Positions 46,863-58,396 of a DNA stretch of 64,000 nt are shown in pieces (position 1 is the stretch's first letter; every line of letters begins with the position of its first letter). The notes beneath the pieces are model-generated. The model ran no database searches. It was not told the DNA's origin and worked only from the letters and a program-made list of their open reading frames with translations. The stretch is from Owenia fusiformis. Its lineage: Eukaryota; Annelida; Polychaeta; Sabellida; Oweniidae. The DNA lies in assembly GCA_903813345.2 (NCBI GenBank), contig CAIIXF020000004.1, positions 30,939,986 to 31,003,985 of the forward strand, in the 5' to 3' direction. A program made the translations under genes and the position numbers.

Positions 46863-47942
46863 TTTTAAAATGCATTTGACTCGAAGCTTCTAGCTCAGTT
46901 TTGAAGGAAGTTGCATCAATTTTGGTAAAATTAAACAAAATCTTTAAAAAAAGTTTGTGTTGAACCACCCACCCCCCCCCCCCCCCGACTGAGAGCCTGC
47001 TTCGCCCCGATTAACAATTGCCCTTATGACATCATAATATAACACAATCCAAATTAAATAAGTTTCTATAGTTATTAGGTTATTTTCTGTCACCAAATTT
47101 TAAAAAGAATACATGTCAGTCAAATGGTCAAAATGTAACATTTCCTAAAGAATTCTCTTGTTTACAGCGGATCGTTTTGCTACTTGCTGTTACCATAGCA
47201 ACAGCGTGAATTGGACACTTCATTACATTTATTCAATGTTTTATGACCATACATGTATCAATGTAATAAACTAATAAACTCAACTAAAATAATTAAACTA
47301 ATTAACTAGTTAAAAGCATTACTGACCATTTTGAAAATACTCATTTCGCAGATTTATACATCATGATTAAAATAAAATGCACAAAAACAAACAGTTATGA
47401 CGTCATAATTAAGATGCAAATCACCCTATTTGCATATTTTATGAACTGTATGATTGCTTCATCTATTACCTTTCATGTGGTGCAAATTTCATCTTAATCT
47501 GAGCAATAATGACAAAGATATGGGCCAAACACCGAAAAGAGCCCCTAAAAGTGGGTGTGGCATATTTACTTTGTTACCATAGTAACGCTGCCGCGGATTC
47601 AGAATTGCCAACTTAATATATTTTGAGTGCATCATCTATTACCTTCCATTTGGTGCGAATTTCATCGAAATCTGAGCAATAACGAAGGAGATAAGGGCCA
47701 AACACTGAAAAGAGCCCCTAAAAGTGGGCGTGGCTTATTTACTTGGTTACCATAGCAACGCCGTCGCGGATTCAGAATTGCCAACATCATTTTTCTTGGT
47801 AAGTATCACATATAGTTCATAAAAATATATGTCGCTTAGCTCGCCTCTAAAAAGGACACGGAATTACCTTTGCTCCCATACTATAAGATAAACCTTTTAT
47901 TTAATTCACAAGATACTTTTTCAATATCAACCAAACTTTCCT

Positions 47943-48230
47943 TTGTACAATTACAATATTGAGAGACCTAAACACGTTGTGTTTATGTCGTTTTGTTCCA
48001 ACGAGGTTCGGATAGATGTTTCATTTCGTTCCGAACATAGGCTACCAAGAACGGAAGAAGTGCTGATGTGCTTTCTAAAACAATGTAGAGAAAAGTTTAC
48101 AATATATAATTCAAATTATCATGTTACCATCCAAAGGATGACCATTAAATTGACGATGTGTAGAATGACTGGTTTAAGGGAAACGCGTTTCAAAAAGTTC
48201 ACCATTTCGATACCACTCCTTTACGATAGC
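47943..48230 (+). CDS. Candidate coding remnant of unknown protein
   Basis: Open frame of 96 codons ending in TAG, with no ATG at its head. It begins YNYNIERPKHVVF and its first part has a degenerate counterpart on the opposite strand at about 42560-42650. Weak similarity to the frame at 58397-58681 (shared pattern of hydrophobic strands and I/V-x-F-R). Family not recognised; could be a pseudogene fragment. Confidence 0.3.
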
Positions 48231-48427
48231 TGATATTTTCAAATATTGTCAAATTCTGTTATTCTACCAAAGCCTGCGCCATGTCTATTGATATCAATGC
48301 CATTAATGTGTTATATTTGAATGTCAACATAACTGGCTATCATGACCAGGCGATATATACAGAAAATATTGCTCATAAATTCTAAAAAACAGTATTAACG
48401 ATGATTTTTTGGAAAATCATTTAAATA

Positions 48428-48470
48428 CAGGGTGTTTCATAATGACCGTCCCCCCATCAACCACCAATCC
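48428..48470. mobile_element. Isolated mariner-type terminus
   Basis: TA followed by CAGGGTGTTTCATAATGACC and a C-run, the terminal signature shared with the other CAGGGTGT elements here. The opposite end was not found. Confidence 0.4.
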
Positions 48471-48634
48471 CAAATAGCATACCAGCATGTGTAATATATC
48501 ATATGAAAGCTTTCAACAAATTATCCATCAACAACATTTATTTAAACAGTTGGTTAGAGGATACAAATCATATAAGATATTGTGGGAAATTTAGGAATTC
48601 CCCATTTTGTGTTATTCTATTAAAATGTAATTAT

Positions 48635-50617
48635 CTGTGGGAAATTCAGAAGTTAATTGTTACATGTCATTAGCAATTTAAGAGGGATTCTCCCGGGAGT
48701 TATTAATTACGCTGGACCAAAAGGTACGGGGTATTTCCCCTAAAATTTGTGACGTCACAACCCTTGATCTTCAATAGTTCAACCTGGGGCTTGAAGGAGA
48801 AGAAGCGTGAGGAAGATGGCGGCCATTTAGCTTTGGATTGATGCTGAAACTTGTGGAGATATCGTAGGAGATAAGTGTAATCTGTCATTAAGGATAGTGA
48901 CATTTATTCGAGAAGTATTTTGTGCTGTTGTTGAGGCAGTTTAATCTACACGGAAGTAGGTTTATTGGACGTTTTGGAGAGGGAAAAGCGGGAGAGAATT
49001 AGGGCCACGTGTGGTGTGACTACCTGTTGATGACCTGAAGTTTGGAGTAAGGTATCTAGCAGGAAGACGCATGTGGTAAGGTAACCTTTTTCTATGGCTC
49101 GTATTCCATAACTTCAGATGATGTTGAGGATGATGATGTGCTGATCATCTATTATTTTTCGAGAAGCAGTGAATTATTTATAAGACTTTATGAAAGGTGT
49201 ATTATTGTGCGTTTAACTTTGTAATTCCAAGCTAAATATTTCCATCTGGCTGCCAGTGTTGTCTTCTAAGTGTTTGATATCTAAGCCTGTACATTTTATT
49301 CTCAGTTGCAGCATCTAAAAGTGAGCTGGAGGTAATTGTCACCTCCTGCGGAACTACCAGAGAGTGACTGGGAATAATTGTTTAGTGTTGATCAGAACCT
49401 GATTTATATAGTATTTCTATGCTTATATCAGTTTGAGATCGAGAATAACCTTTTCATAATTGTGCTTTTGGTATTTTCCTACTTTTGCAAATACAAGGGG
49501 AATCCATATCTCTGTAACAAATTAATTCATTATCAGTTAGCTTGTCTGAACAAATACTTTACTTTCCCAACGTTTCTTTTGTTACCTTTGCATATTATTG
49601 CTATCTGTGGAGTAAATTGATCGTTTGCCTTTGCTCCTGATGTGAAATATCAGGGGAGTAATATAGATTGTGCATTTCTCATTAGAATTACTCATCTCCA
49701 GCATTGTTTCACTCTTATTGTAAGAGCTAATTTATTCAGGTTTACTCATTGGTCCTACAGAATCTACCAGTGAGCCGAGAGTAATTATTATTCTCTGCGG
49801 AACTAACAGAGAGTAGGCTAGGAGTAATCTGAGAGTGGAAAGAGTAAGTTGAAGAGCAATTGGGAGTAATTTGGGAGTAGAGTAAGCTGGGAGTAAGCTT
49901 AGAGTAGAAGGAGTGAGCAAGGAGAAATTGAGGAGTTATCTGAGAGTAGGAATATACAAAAAGTAATCCAAGGAGTAATTGAGGAGTTATCTGAGAGGGG
50001 GAATAAACATTGAGTAACCCTAGGAGTAATTGAGGAGTAATCTAAGAGAAGGTGTGATCGAGGAGTAACGTGAGAGTATAGGAGGAGTAAACAAAGAGTA
50101 ATCCTAATAACAGTCGGGAAGCAACTTATGAGTAAAACATAGGAGTTACTGGTAAATAAATCAAGAGTGATCTGAAGGATAATTGGACACATTGATCTTT
50201 AATCTTTAAGTGAGGAGTTGTCAAGAGCATTAATCTTTCCCTGAGGAGGAATCAGAGTAACTACGACTTAGGGCGAACCAGTGTGTACAAGAATAAAGAC
50301 ATTTGGAGTGATAATTTAGTGGTGATAAAGACAATTGATAATTATTTAGATTAGAGCTTATGAGTGATTAAAGGACTTTGAGTAGACTTTGAGTTTACAG
50401 GAATTGTAATAAAGACAAAAGACATTGATCATTCACTGATATTTTATTGTAACATTTTATTGTATAAATATATGTGTTTTGTTGCCATTAATTCTTGTCG
50501 TGTATGTTCCCTTAAGCCGCAGTACCACCAAACCAGGTCTGCGCCCACGTAGATAATCTGTGAAAATCCCATAATAAAATATTTGTCAGTGACTTGACCT
50601 CTCCACACTACCACATT
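48635..50617 (+). repeat. Possible LTR or non-coding transcription unit
   Basis: The stretch begins TGTGGGAAAT and ends CTACCACA, followed by TTTTGGCCAGGTCCGACA, which looks like the start of an LTR-element interior with a primer-binding site. It contains GAAGATGGCGGCCAT near 48813, a YY1-like initiator, and AATAAA signals near 50292 and 50409. There is no second LTR or internal domain in the window and no target duplication, so this may instead be a non-coding first exon region of a host gene. Confidence 0.25.
49745..50215. repeat. Purine-rich minisatellite (GAGTAATCTGAGAGTAG)
   Basis: Irregular units of about 17-40 bp made of GAGTAA, GGAGTAAT and GAGAGTAG, nearly all purine plus T on the plus strand. 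Such strand asymmetry can form unusual DNA structures. No coding potential. Confidence 0.75.
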
Positions 50618-50639
50618 TTGGCCAGGTCCGACAATATAT

Positions 50640-52179
50640 TATGTTTTACGAGCATGAAATATCAAACAACCCCCTTTCAAGAGCTGGTTGCAAACATACT
50701 TATAACAAGTTAGAAATTATCGAAGGACATGATACATTATTTTTTATGTTGTCTGAGTCTATATGAAAAAAAATTGAGTTTTGTCCAAAAATCATCATTA
50801 AAGCGGTTTTTAAGAATTAATAAGCAATATTTTTAGTATATATCGTATGGTCATGATAGCCAGCTGTGTTGACATTAAAATAGCTAACATTAAATGTCGT
50901 TGATATAACCCTAATGTACATTTCATAACACTAATGGACAGGGGAGGGGTCGGATGACAGTAACAAGTAAGGAACCATATTTTAAGTCATTCAAAACTCT
51001 CGAGGGGTGTATTAAAATCTCAAAAATAGGTCAAGTGAGGTCAAAAGTAGGTCAAAGTAACATAGGGGTGAGCTTTTTCGAATATTTTTTTTACTTATTT
51101 CAATTAAAAATGACATATAATGTTTTTTTACCCAGAAAATAATACTAAATGTGATAGATGTACATAGTATCTAACCTTAAGGACAAAAAACGTGGGTAAA
51201 TACCTTTCCTAGGCTAGATCCAAAGATAGGTAATTTGGTCAAAAACTTTACAAATGACATATCGAAAAACGAGGGGATGGGAGACAAATCAACGCCCAGG
51301 ACCTAAGATACTGAATAGATTTTTTTGATTATCTCATAGGACATACCCCTGGGCCCTGGCTATAAAATAGTGTAAAGATTTTGGAATATTGGTTGAGTAT
51401 TTGCTGAGAAAATTTGTTTTTAGTGCATATTGGCGAAAACGTAATGTTACAAGTTGAAAATAAGTGTATTTGAGCCAGAAGTTGCAGTATTGACAAATTT
51501 TCATGGTTTATTTTGCTTCTCATTATAGTTGCTATATGTCTCTACTTAAGAAAATAAAAATAACCAGCTTATATTTCTATTCTACGAAACTATAGAGATG
51601 GTGTGATTTTCAAGCAATTTCTGAAAAAAAGTTCCCACCATCCTTACTCACCCAAATTACCCCCAATCACCTCGAATTTTGCACCAAAAATTATCTTTTA
51701 TCTGTAGCTATATAAACTAAGGTTATAAGAAAATAGTTTTTGTTGGCAGAGAAGTTCCAGGGAAAAATCCGAAGAAGGGGGTCCCCCCTGTACACATTAG
51801 GGTTAACTTACACGGCAATAACGTCATTTCTAAGGGCGATATAGTGAAATATTGGACCGAGGGCAAAAGACCCAAGGTCCAATATTTCACTATATTGCTC
51901 GCAGAAATGACGTTATTAGTATTATTACCACCGTTAACGACCAGGACTGAAACCGCAAAATCTTACGCATTGAACGATATCTAATTTCCCGGGGAAAATT
52001 GCCGGTCCAGAATATATTCTAGACCGGTCCATATGGACCACCACTATGACGTCACACATTTCTCAGGTCGATATCGTAAAATAAGCGCCTTCTAAACTAG
52101 CACTAAAACCCCTAGAACCGGCCCGGCAAGGTGGTAATAATTATCGTTAATTTGCCCTTATGTTCTATTTTTATTTCAG
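50640..52179. other. Presumed intergenic or intron sequence before the signal-peptide exon
   Basis: No exon recognised. Contains the hairpin at 51817-51917 and a short palindrome with GACCGGTCC near 52023. Confidence 0.4.
51817..51917. repeat. Inverted repeat with 42-bp arms
   Basis: Arms 51817-51858 and 51876-51917 pair with a few mismatches (outer AATAACGTCATTTCT, inner AATATTGGACC) around a 17-base loop. Probably a small foldback MITE or the core of one. Confidence 0.8.
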
Positions 52180-52243
52180 AGAGAATTTCTGCCGACGGCG
52201 TGGGTTTTGTTTTTTGTGGTAATATCCATTCTGACCAATGGAG
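52180..52243 (+). CDS. Signal-peptide exon of a secreted protein (partial gene)
   Basis: Acceptor TTATTTCAG, then a 64-base exon reading REFLPTAWVLFFVVISILTN, a basic/polar start and a hydrophobic core typical of a signal peptide, then the donor GTAAGA. It ends in phase 1, compatible with the EGF-like exon at 53664. The start codon must be in an earlier exon that I did not find. The donor side is repeated in the following minisatellite. Confidence 0.55.
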
Positions 52244-52738
52244 GTAAGAACCTTTGTATTTGGTTGAAATGTAATAGTTAAAGAACACCTTTAGAGTTCA
52301 AAAAATTGGTTTTGTTCTAATTTCCAATTTGCCCAATGGAGGTAACAACATTGTATTTGGTTGAAATGTAATAGTTAAAGAACACCTTTAAAGTTCAAAA
52401 AAATTGGTTTTGTTCTAATTTCCAATTTGACCAATGGAGGTAACAACATTGTATTTGGTTGAAATGTAATAGTTAAAGAACACATTTAAAGTTCAAAAAA
52501 TTGGTTTTGTTCTAATTTCCAATTTGACCAATGGAGGTAACAACATTGTATTTGGTTGAAATGTAATAGTTAAAGAACACCTTTAACGTTCAAAAAATTG
52601 GTTTTGTTCTAATTTCCAATTTGACCAATGGAGGTAACAACATTTGTATTTGGTTGAAATGTACTAGTTAAAAACACCTTTAAAGTTCAAAAAATTGGTT
52701 TTGTTCTTTGTGATAATTTCCATTCTAACCAATGGAGA
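52244..52738 (+). repeat. 98-bp minisatellite spanning the signal-exon donor, about 5 extra copies
   Basis: Steps of 97-98 bp. Each unit includes the exon end TTTGACCAATGGAG and a donor GTAACA, then TTGTATTTGGTTGAAATGTA and AAGTTCAAAAA. The last unit, near 52700-52738, resembles the parental exon more (TTTGTGATAATTTCCATTCT) but has lost its donor (GAGATC). Confidence 0.85.
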
Positions 52739-53075
52739 TCATGTATTTGATTTTAATTTAAACCCCATTACCAAAAAGAAGAAAATAATCACTTGATCAT
52801 CAAATATGATACAAAGGTTAATTGCATTTAATATTGAACCTAAAAAAACGCACGTAGAAAAAAGCATTTGAAGTTCAGGGATCATCAGTAATATACAAGT
52901 AGTTATATTAGGCCGTGACGTCATATGTTGACGTCATATGTTGATTCCAGTATACATAATTCAACATAAGATGTGAACTCATGTTCCATGTTTATTTATT
53001 GTTATATTCAGGATCAATCCTATTTTAACGATGATAATAATAATATAATGATTTCATTCTGGTTCTCAGCTTATA

Positions 53076-53110
53076 CAGGGTGTCAAATAGTATGTCCCCC
53101 CCCCCACTTA
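53076..53110. mobile_element. Isolated mariner-type terminus
   Basis: TA followed by CAGGGTGTCAAATAGTATGT and a C-run, close to the terminus at 55759. The opposite end was not found. Confidence 0.35.
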
Positions 53111-53663
53111 AGTTTAAAATAATGAACTTTTGTGCATAAAGGTGCATCTAGTTTAACGTTTTATCTGAAACTCAACAACAAGTCAAGTACAACATGAATA
53201 TCGCATCCATCGAATAATATACTCCAAATTAATAACGCATATATTCTGGTCTCGATACTCTGTATTGGCACTCGACTTCGTCTCGTTCCAATAAGGAATT
53301 TCTCGAGCAGAATATATCCTGTATTGCACTTCAAATCATTCAATAACTTATGTTGTTACGTCATTAGTTTTCAAACAAAACATACATCTTCTCTCTGTTT
53401 ATGGTGTCGAAAATGTGCTTTTCCACTAAATGAGGATGACATACATTCATAAGGGATCTCCAGCTGAAGTTGTCGCCACTTAATTAAAGCAATTTCTTTA
53501 ATTAAATTCAAATCATTTATGGTTGAGAAATTAATCCAAACAAGGATTTTAAATTACTTCATAGTGTTTATATAACTGGGCATTGTGTTTGTGAAACGTT
53601 AAACGTCAGTGCTAACACCATGGTCATAATGCTGTGCTCCTAATAATCATTTATTTCTTCCAG

Positions 53664-53777
53664 CCAATTGTACCAAAAACTGTTCGGACAATCCATGTGA
53701 CGACTTTGCAAATTGCACAGATACCGATGATGGTTGCTATACATGTGAATGTCAATCAATGTATGCCGGGGATGCAT
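53664..53777 (+). CDS. EGF-like domain exon (partial gene)
   Basis: Acceptor CTTCCAG, then a 114-base exon, phase 1 at both ends, then the donor GTGAGT. It encodes an EGF-like module: CSDNPCDDFANC, then TCECQSMYAGDA, with the final cysteine codon split by the intron (T|GT). Two extra cysteines (NCTKN and DGCYT) may form an additional bond. EGF modules mediate extracellular protein contacts. Phase 1 matches the upstream signal exon, so they probably belong together. The last cysteine needs the next exon to begin with GT or GC; the exon at 63380 begins AT, so at least one exon between them is missing or the genes differ. Confidence 0.75.
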
Positions 53778-53923
53778 GTGAGTATATTGTTGTTCAGGAA
53801 AACATCGTCAATTACGATTTGTCAATTCAATCGTCTTCCACGATTTTCCCGTTTCTCGAAACTTGACGATTATGTTCAATCTACGATTATATCGTGGATG
53901 GAGATGATATTAACGACACCTCA

Positions 53924-54235
53924 AAGATGTGAGTACCGTAAGCAAACACCAAATTCGAAAATTCAGAACAATACTTTGCACACATGGCATTCGTGATCAA
54001 CTATAAAACGCTTACCCCCCCATAGTGTTATATATCAAAATGTACCTGTTCATATAGGAGTTCGATTGATCGACATCAAATTATAGGGAGTCCGGTTACT
54101 TTTTGAGATTTTAGCGTCATTTATTGTAACTCGCGTTTGCGACCATTCGCTTATTTCTGAGATGACGGGCACACACATAGTAAATATGCTCACGTCAGAA
54201 CTATTTTGACCTATTTTGACATGGCGCCGGTAGTT
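53924..54235. repeat. Diverged dispersed copy of the 1260-bp satellite
   Basis: Matches the first part of the unit at 305-1564 (GAGTACCGTAA, ACACCAAATTCGAAAATTCA, AAACGCTTACCCCCC) with scattered changes. It interrupts the intron between the EGF-like exon and its donor-side minisatellite. Confidence 0.85.
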
Positions 54236-54321
54236 CACTTCCAGTAGCATTTGTAACCCCGTGTTAAAGGGCCGTTATAATCCGAGAACATTCCTGAAAA
54301 ATGAAACACCCTAATGGAATA

Positions 54322-55725
54322 CTAATTTATGATGGCTATATACGTGTGAATATCAATCATCGTATGAAGGAGATGCATGTGAGTATATTGTATAGGGAAT
54401 ATTAACTTATTCATGAGGGCTTTACATGTGAATGTCAATCATCGTATGAAGGAGATGCATGTGCGTATATTGTATAGAGAATACTAACTTATGAGGGCTT
54501 TACATATGAATGTCAACCAATGTATGAAGGAGATGCATGTGCGTATATTGTATAAGGAATACTAACTTATGAGGGCTTTACATGTGAATGTCAACCAATG
54601 TATGAAGGAGATGCATGTGCGTATATTGTATAGGGAATACTAACTTATGAGGGCTTTACATATGAATGTCAACCAATGTATGAAGGAGATGCATGTGCGT
54701 ATATTGTATAGGGAATACTAACTTATGAGGGCTTTACATGTGAATGTCAACCAATGTATGAAGGAGATGCATGTGCATATATTGTATAGGGAATACTAAA
54801 TTATGAGGGCTTTACATGTGAATGTCAACCAATGTATGAAGGAGATGCATGTGCGTATATTTTATAGGGAATACTAACTTATGAGGGCTTTACATGTGAA
54901 TGTCAACCACTGTATGAAGGAGATGCATGTGCGTATATTGTACAGGGAATATTAACTTATGAGGGCTTTACATGTGAATGTCAACCAATGTATGAAAGAG
55001 ATGCATGTGAGTATATTGTATAGGGAATGTTAACTTATGAGGGCTTTACATGTGAATGTCAACCAATGTATGAAGGAGATGCATGTGCATATATTGTATA
55101 GGGAATACTAACTTATGAGGGCTTTACATGTGAATGTCAACCAATGTATGAAGGAGATGCATGTGCGTATATTGTATAGGGAATACTAACTTATGAGGGC
55201 TTTACATGTGAATGTCAACCACTGTATGAAGGAGATGCATGTGCGTATATTGTACAGGGAATATTAACTTATGAGGGCTTTACATGTGAATGTCAACCAA
55301 TGTATGAAAGAGATGCATGTGAGTATATTGTATAGGGAATGTTAACTTATGAGGGCTTTACATGTGAATGTCAGTCATCGTATGCCGGAGATGCATGTGA
55401 GTATATTGTATAGGGAATACTAACTTATGAGGGCTTTACATGTGAATGTCAGTCATCGTATGCCGGAGATGCATGTGAGTATATTGTATAGGGAATACTA
55501 ACTTATGAGGACTTTACATGTGAATGTCAACCAATGTATGAAAGAGATGCATGTGAGTATATTGTATAGGGAACACTAACTTATGAGGGCTTTACATGTG
55601 AATATCAATCATCGTATGCCGGAGATGCATGTGAGTATATTGTATAGGGAATATTAACTTATGAGGGCTTTACATGTGAATATCAATCATCGTATGCCGG
55701 AGATGCATGTAAGTATATTGTGTCG
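54322..55725 (+). repeat. 78-bp minisatellite spanning the EGF-exon donor, 18 units
   Basis: Steps of 78 bp (54415, 54493, 54571 and so on). Each unit copies about 45 bases of the EGF exon end (ACATGTGAATGTCAA...GGAGATGCAT) plus about 33 intron bases (ATATTGTATAGGGAATACTA). The donor in each unit is GTGAGT, GTGCGT or GTGCAT; by my reading seven are GTGAGT, one (the last) is GTAAGT, eight are GTGCGT and two GTGCAT. Confidence 0.9.
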
Positions 55726-55758
55726 GGACTACTCTTTTAGAAACTTATGAGGCCTATA

Positions 55759-56364
55759 CAGGGTGTCAAATAAGTCCCGTCCCCCCCCTCTACAGCCAAA
55801 ACCAACATATTTGGTACCAAGTGTGATATATCATTGAAAAGGTCTTCCAAAGTTACGTTGATTGGCATATATCTGACACATGTCAATCAATCTCATAAAT
55901 TTTTACATTGTATCAATGGAGTTGACCATATGCCTAGAAACATGGCAATTTGGCGTATTTTGCAGGATTTTAAGAATCCGGTATAAGAAAGCTCAAGGGA
56001 CCAAAAGATGACTAAATATGTTTATGGCGATGAATTTAACCAATTTCTGGATAGGGTTAGATGTGTAGAAAATAGAGGTGCAAGGAAAGTGGTGAAAACA
56101 TTTTTGTAACAAGTGGAATGCGAAAAAGATTAACTTTTTGACGTATTTCTGAGGTCATATCCTTGTCATTTTGACCCAAAAAAGCTAGTTAAAGGAGGGC
56201 ACGTTAACTATAAAAGACATCATAAAAAAATAGGTAAATTCCATCCAAAATACTTGAGAATTGGTGAGTTAACATAACTTTGGATGATCTTTCCAATGGT
56301 ATATCACACTAGGTACCGTCTGTTAAGGTTTTAGCTGTAGCAGGGGGGACGGGACTTATTTGAG
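55759..56364. mobile_element. Mariner-type MITE with damaged right end
   Basis: Left end TA then CAGGGTGTCAAATAAGTCCC; right end reads GGGACGGGACTTATTTGA and then runs into the perfect palindrome instead of the expected CACCCTG. About 600 bp, no transposase seen. Confidence 0.6.
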
Positions 56365-56462
56365 AATATATTCCCGACACAGTGTACAGGGTGTCCCGAA
56401 AGTATACCCCCCCCCCCATACTTTCGGGACACCCTGTACACTGTGTCGGGAATATATTCTCA
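56361..56462. repeat. Perfect palindrome, 45-bp arms, poly-C centre
   Basis: Arms 56361-56405 and 56418-56462 are exact reverse complements around a 12-base centre, A followed by eleven C. The inner part is the mariner-type terminus TACAGGGTGTCCCGAAAGTA facing itself; the outer part is GAATATATTCCCGACACAG. Confidence 0.95.
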
Positions 56463-56914
56463 ATTAAATTAGATATTGAAGTCAAGTCCCTGTCCAGGGC
56501 ATTTAATTGTTTCAAATTCTATTCATTGATTGTATTCTTTTTTGACTCATACTACTCGGAAAGATTTAGCTTTTCCTTGAGGTGTCACTACGGTAAAAAA
56601 CACTTTAAAAACGAAGCCTGGCAAATCCAATGGTGTGTATAGTAAGTTTAAGTGTATGTACAGTGGTCATTTGAGATATGTATGTAAAGCTTAGGTCAAG
56701 TACTTTCTAAATGTACTTTTCTTAGAAAAAAATACAAGAATATAGTACCGTAAACTGGTACTACTTTATTCGTTATTCGTTGATTGTCATCGGTGAAGCA
56801 GAGGTTTTACCTAAAAATGAGTCCCTATGTTGGCGTAGTTTAATTTTAAAATCGATAAGCAAAAAACTTATTTTAAATATAGTGTACGAAGCTTTGAAAG
56901 GGACATTTTTACAC

Positions 56915-57639
56915 AAAGGTCCATCTGCAGTATAGCAAGTGATTTTAGACAGTTAATATTGAACCATGAATACTTTCTGGGCATGCATACAGTGTTTTTT
57001 AGAACAATATGTTCCCTTTCAGGTAAAGTACCCAGGGTGATAAAAATATCAATCGAACAATTCGAAAATTTATGAATAGGACCCCATGTCAACAATGTTT
57101 TCAAAATGTTGAACCTATTTACTCAAGAGAGGATCTTCTTTTTCTGGTTTCTATTGCACGAAACGATTATTCAACAAGGGGTCTTAAACTTCTTCAAAAG
57201 TAAAATGGTATTGAAAGTCTAGTTTTGAAGATATCAATTTTCGATGACCAAAATTATACCGAAAACAATGGATAGCACGAGTTTTCCTATGGGAAAATAA
57301 CATGGGATATGTGGTTTTTAACTTTAACGCATTTCAATACGCATCCCCTTTTCAGAAAGCATTAATATAGTGTAGAAGAAACTTTTGATATGTTTATATT
57401 AAGAAAACAAGATCCTCTTTTAAGAAAATGAGCCTAACATTTTTAAAAAGTGCAAAGGTGGGGTCCTTATCCATCATCTTTCAGAGAGTTAGAATAACAT
57501 TTTACTATCATGGAGACTTCACTTGAAAGAAAGCATATTTTCCAAATAAAAAAACACTGTATTGATGACCAGAAAGTACCCAATTAAGGTACTTGATACG
57601 ACCGTCTAAAATCACTTGCCATACTGCACATAGACCTTT
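56915..57639. mobile_element. Foldback element, family F, copy A
   Basis: 725 bp bounded by AAAGGTCCATCTGCAGTAT and its mirror ATACTGCACATAGACCTTT. The arms are about 300 bp. The centre contains ATGGATAGCACGAGTTTTCC. A second copy lies at 61713-62882, which defines the boundaries. No coding capacity. Confidence 0.8.
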
Positions 57640-57649
57640 GAAAAATCAA

Positions 57650-58245
57650 TTTTATCCCAGGTGATTGTTTTGGATTGCAGTTAATTGTTATTTTTTCCTA
57701 AGTGATTATTATTGATCATTAGTGATTGTTCTCGCTTGAATGTGATTGTCCTTGATCCCAAGAGCTTGTTCTTATTTCTTAGTGATTGTTTTTGATCCTA
57801 TGAGATTGTTATTGAGTGCAATGGTTGTTCTTTTGTCTAAGTGATTATTCTTGATCATAATTGATTGTTCTCGACTGAAGGTGATTTTCCTGATCTCATG
57901 TGATTGTAGGTGGTTGTTCTTGTTCCTTGGTGATCGTTCTTGATCCTAGGTAATTGTTCTTGATTATGGTGATAGTTAATGATCTTAAGTGCTTGCCCTT
58001 GATCCCAAGTGATTGCTTTTGACCCAAAGTGATTGGTTTTGATCCTTTATAATTTGTTATTGATATTTAGTGATTGTTCTAGATCCTATGTGATTGTCAA
58101 TTTATCGTGGGTGATTATCCTTGTTCCAATGTTATTGATTTTTATCATTTCTGATTGTTCTTCATTGTAGGTGATATTTGTTGTTCCCAAGTGATTGTTT
58201 TTGATCCTTTTTGATTGTATGATCCTAAGTGATTTTTCTAAAATA
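57650..58245. repeat. Irregular 18-24-bp minisatellite (GTGATTGTTCTTGATCC)
   Basis: About 25 imperfect copies of GTGATTGTTCTTGATCCTA. It begins right after the foldback copy A. Confidence 0.85.
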
Positions 58246-58396
58246 ATTGATACAAATGGTATATTCTGTTTTTTATTTTCTTTTTATTTTAGATAAGTAT
58301 TGTGAATTTGCATGAGTTTGTTGAGAGTCAAGAAAATAAAATTGAATTTCTTTTTGATTGTAAAAATGTTTTGTAAAGCTTCGTAATAGTGTCAAG

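Larger units (their letters stand above)
42540..48080. repeat. Large inverted duplication with arms of about 1.2 kb
   Basis: Left arm about 42540-43772 and right arm about 46862-48080 are reverse complements with some divergence; the best-conserved part starts at TCCGTGTCCTTTTTAGAGGC and its mirror near 47855. The arms include GTTGCTATGGTAACC palindromic stretches. The outermost 150 bp of each arm hold homologous coding-like sequence: YNFNIER on the minus strand at left, YNYNIER on the plus strand at right. The centre holds a candidate exon and a minisatellite. It could be a foldback transposon that captured host sequence, or an inverted segmental duplication; no target duplication was found. 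Confidence 0.8.

Noticed and set aside
42756-47885. Polinton-type large DNA transposon
   Set aside because: Long inverted repeats fit, but the centre lacks polymerase B, integrase, ATPase and capsid genes and is mostly minisatellite.
56309-56642. Two opposite-strand proteins starting at the palindrome
   Set aside because: They mirror each other because of the 45-bp palindrome and carry no domain.
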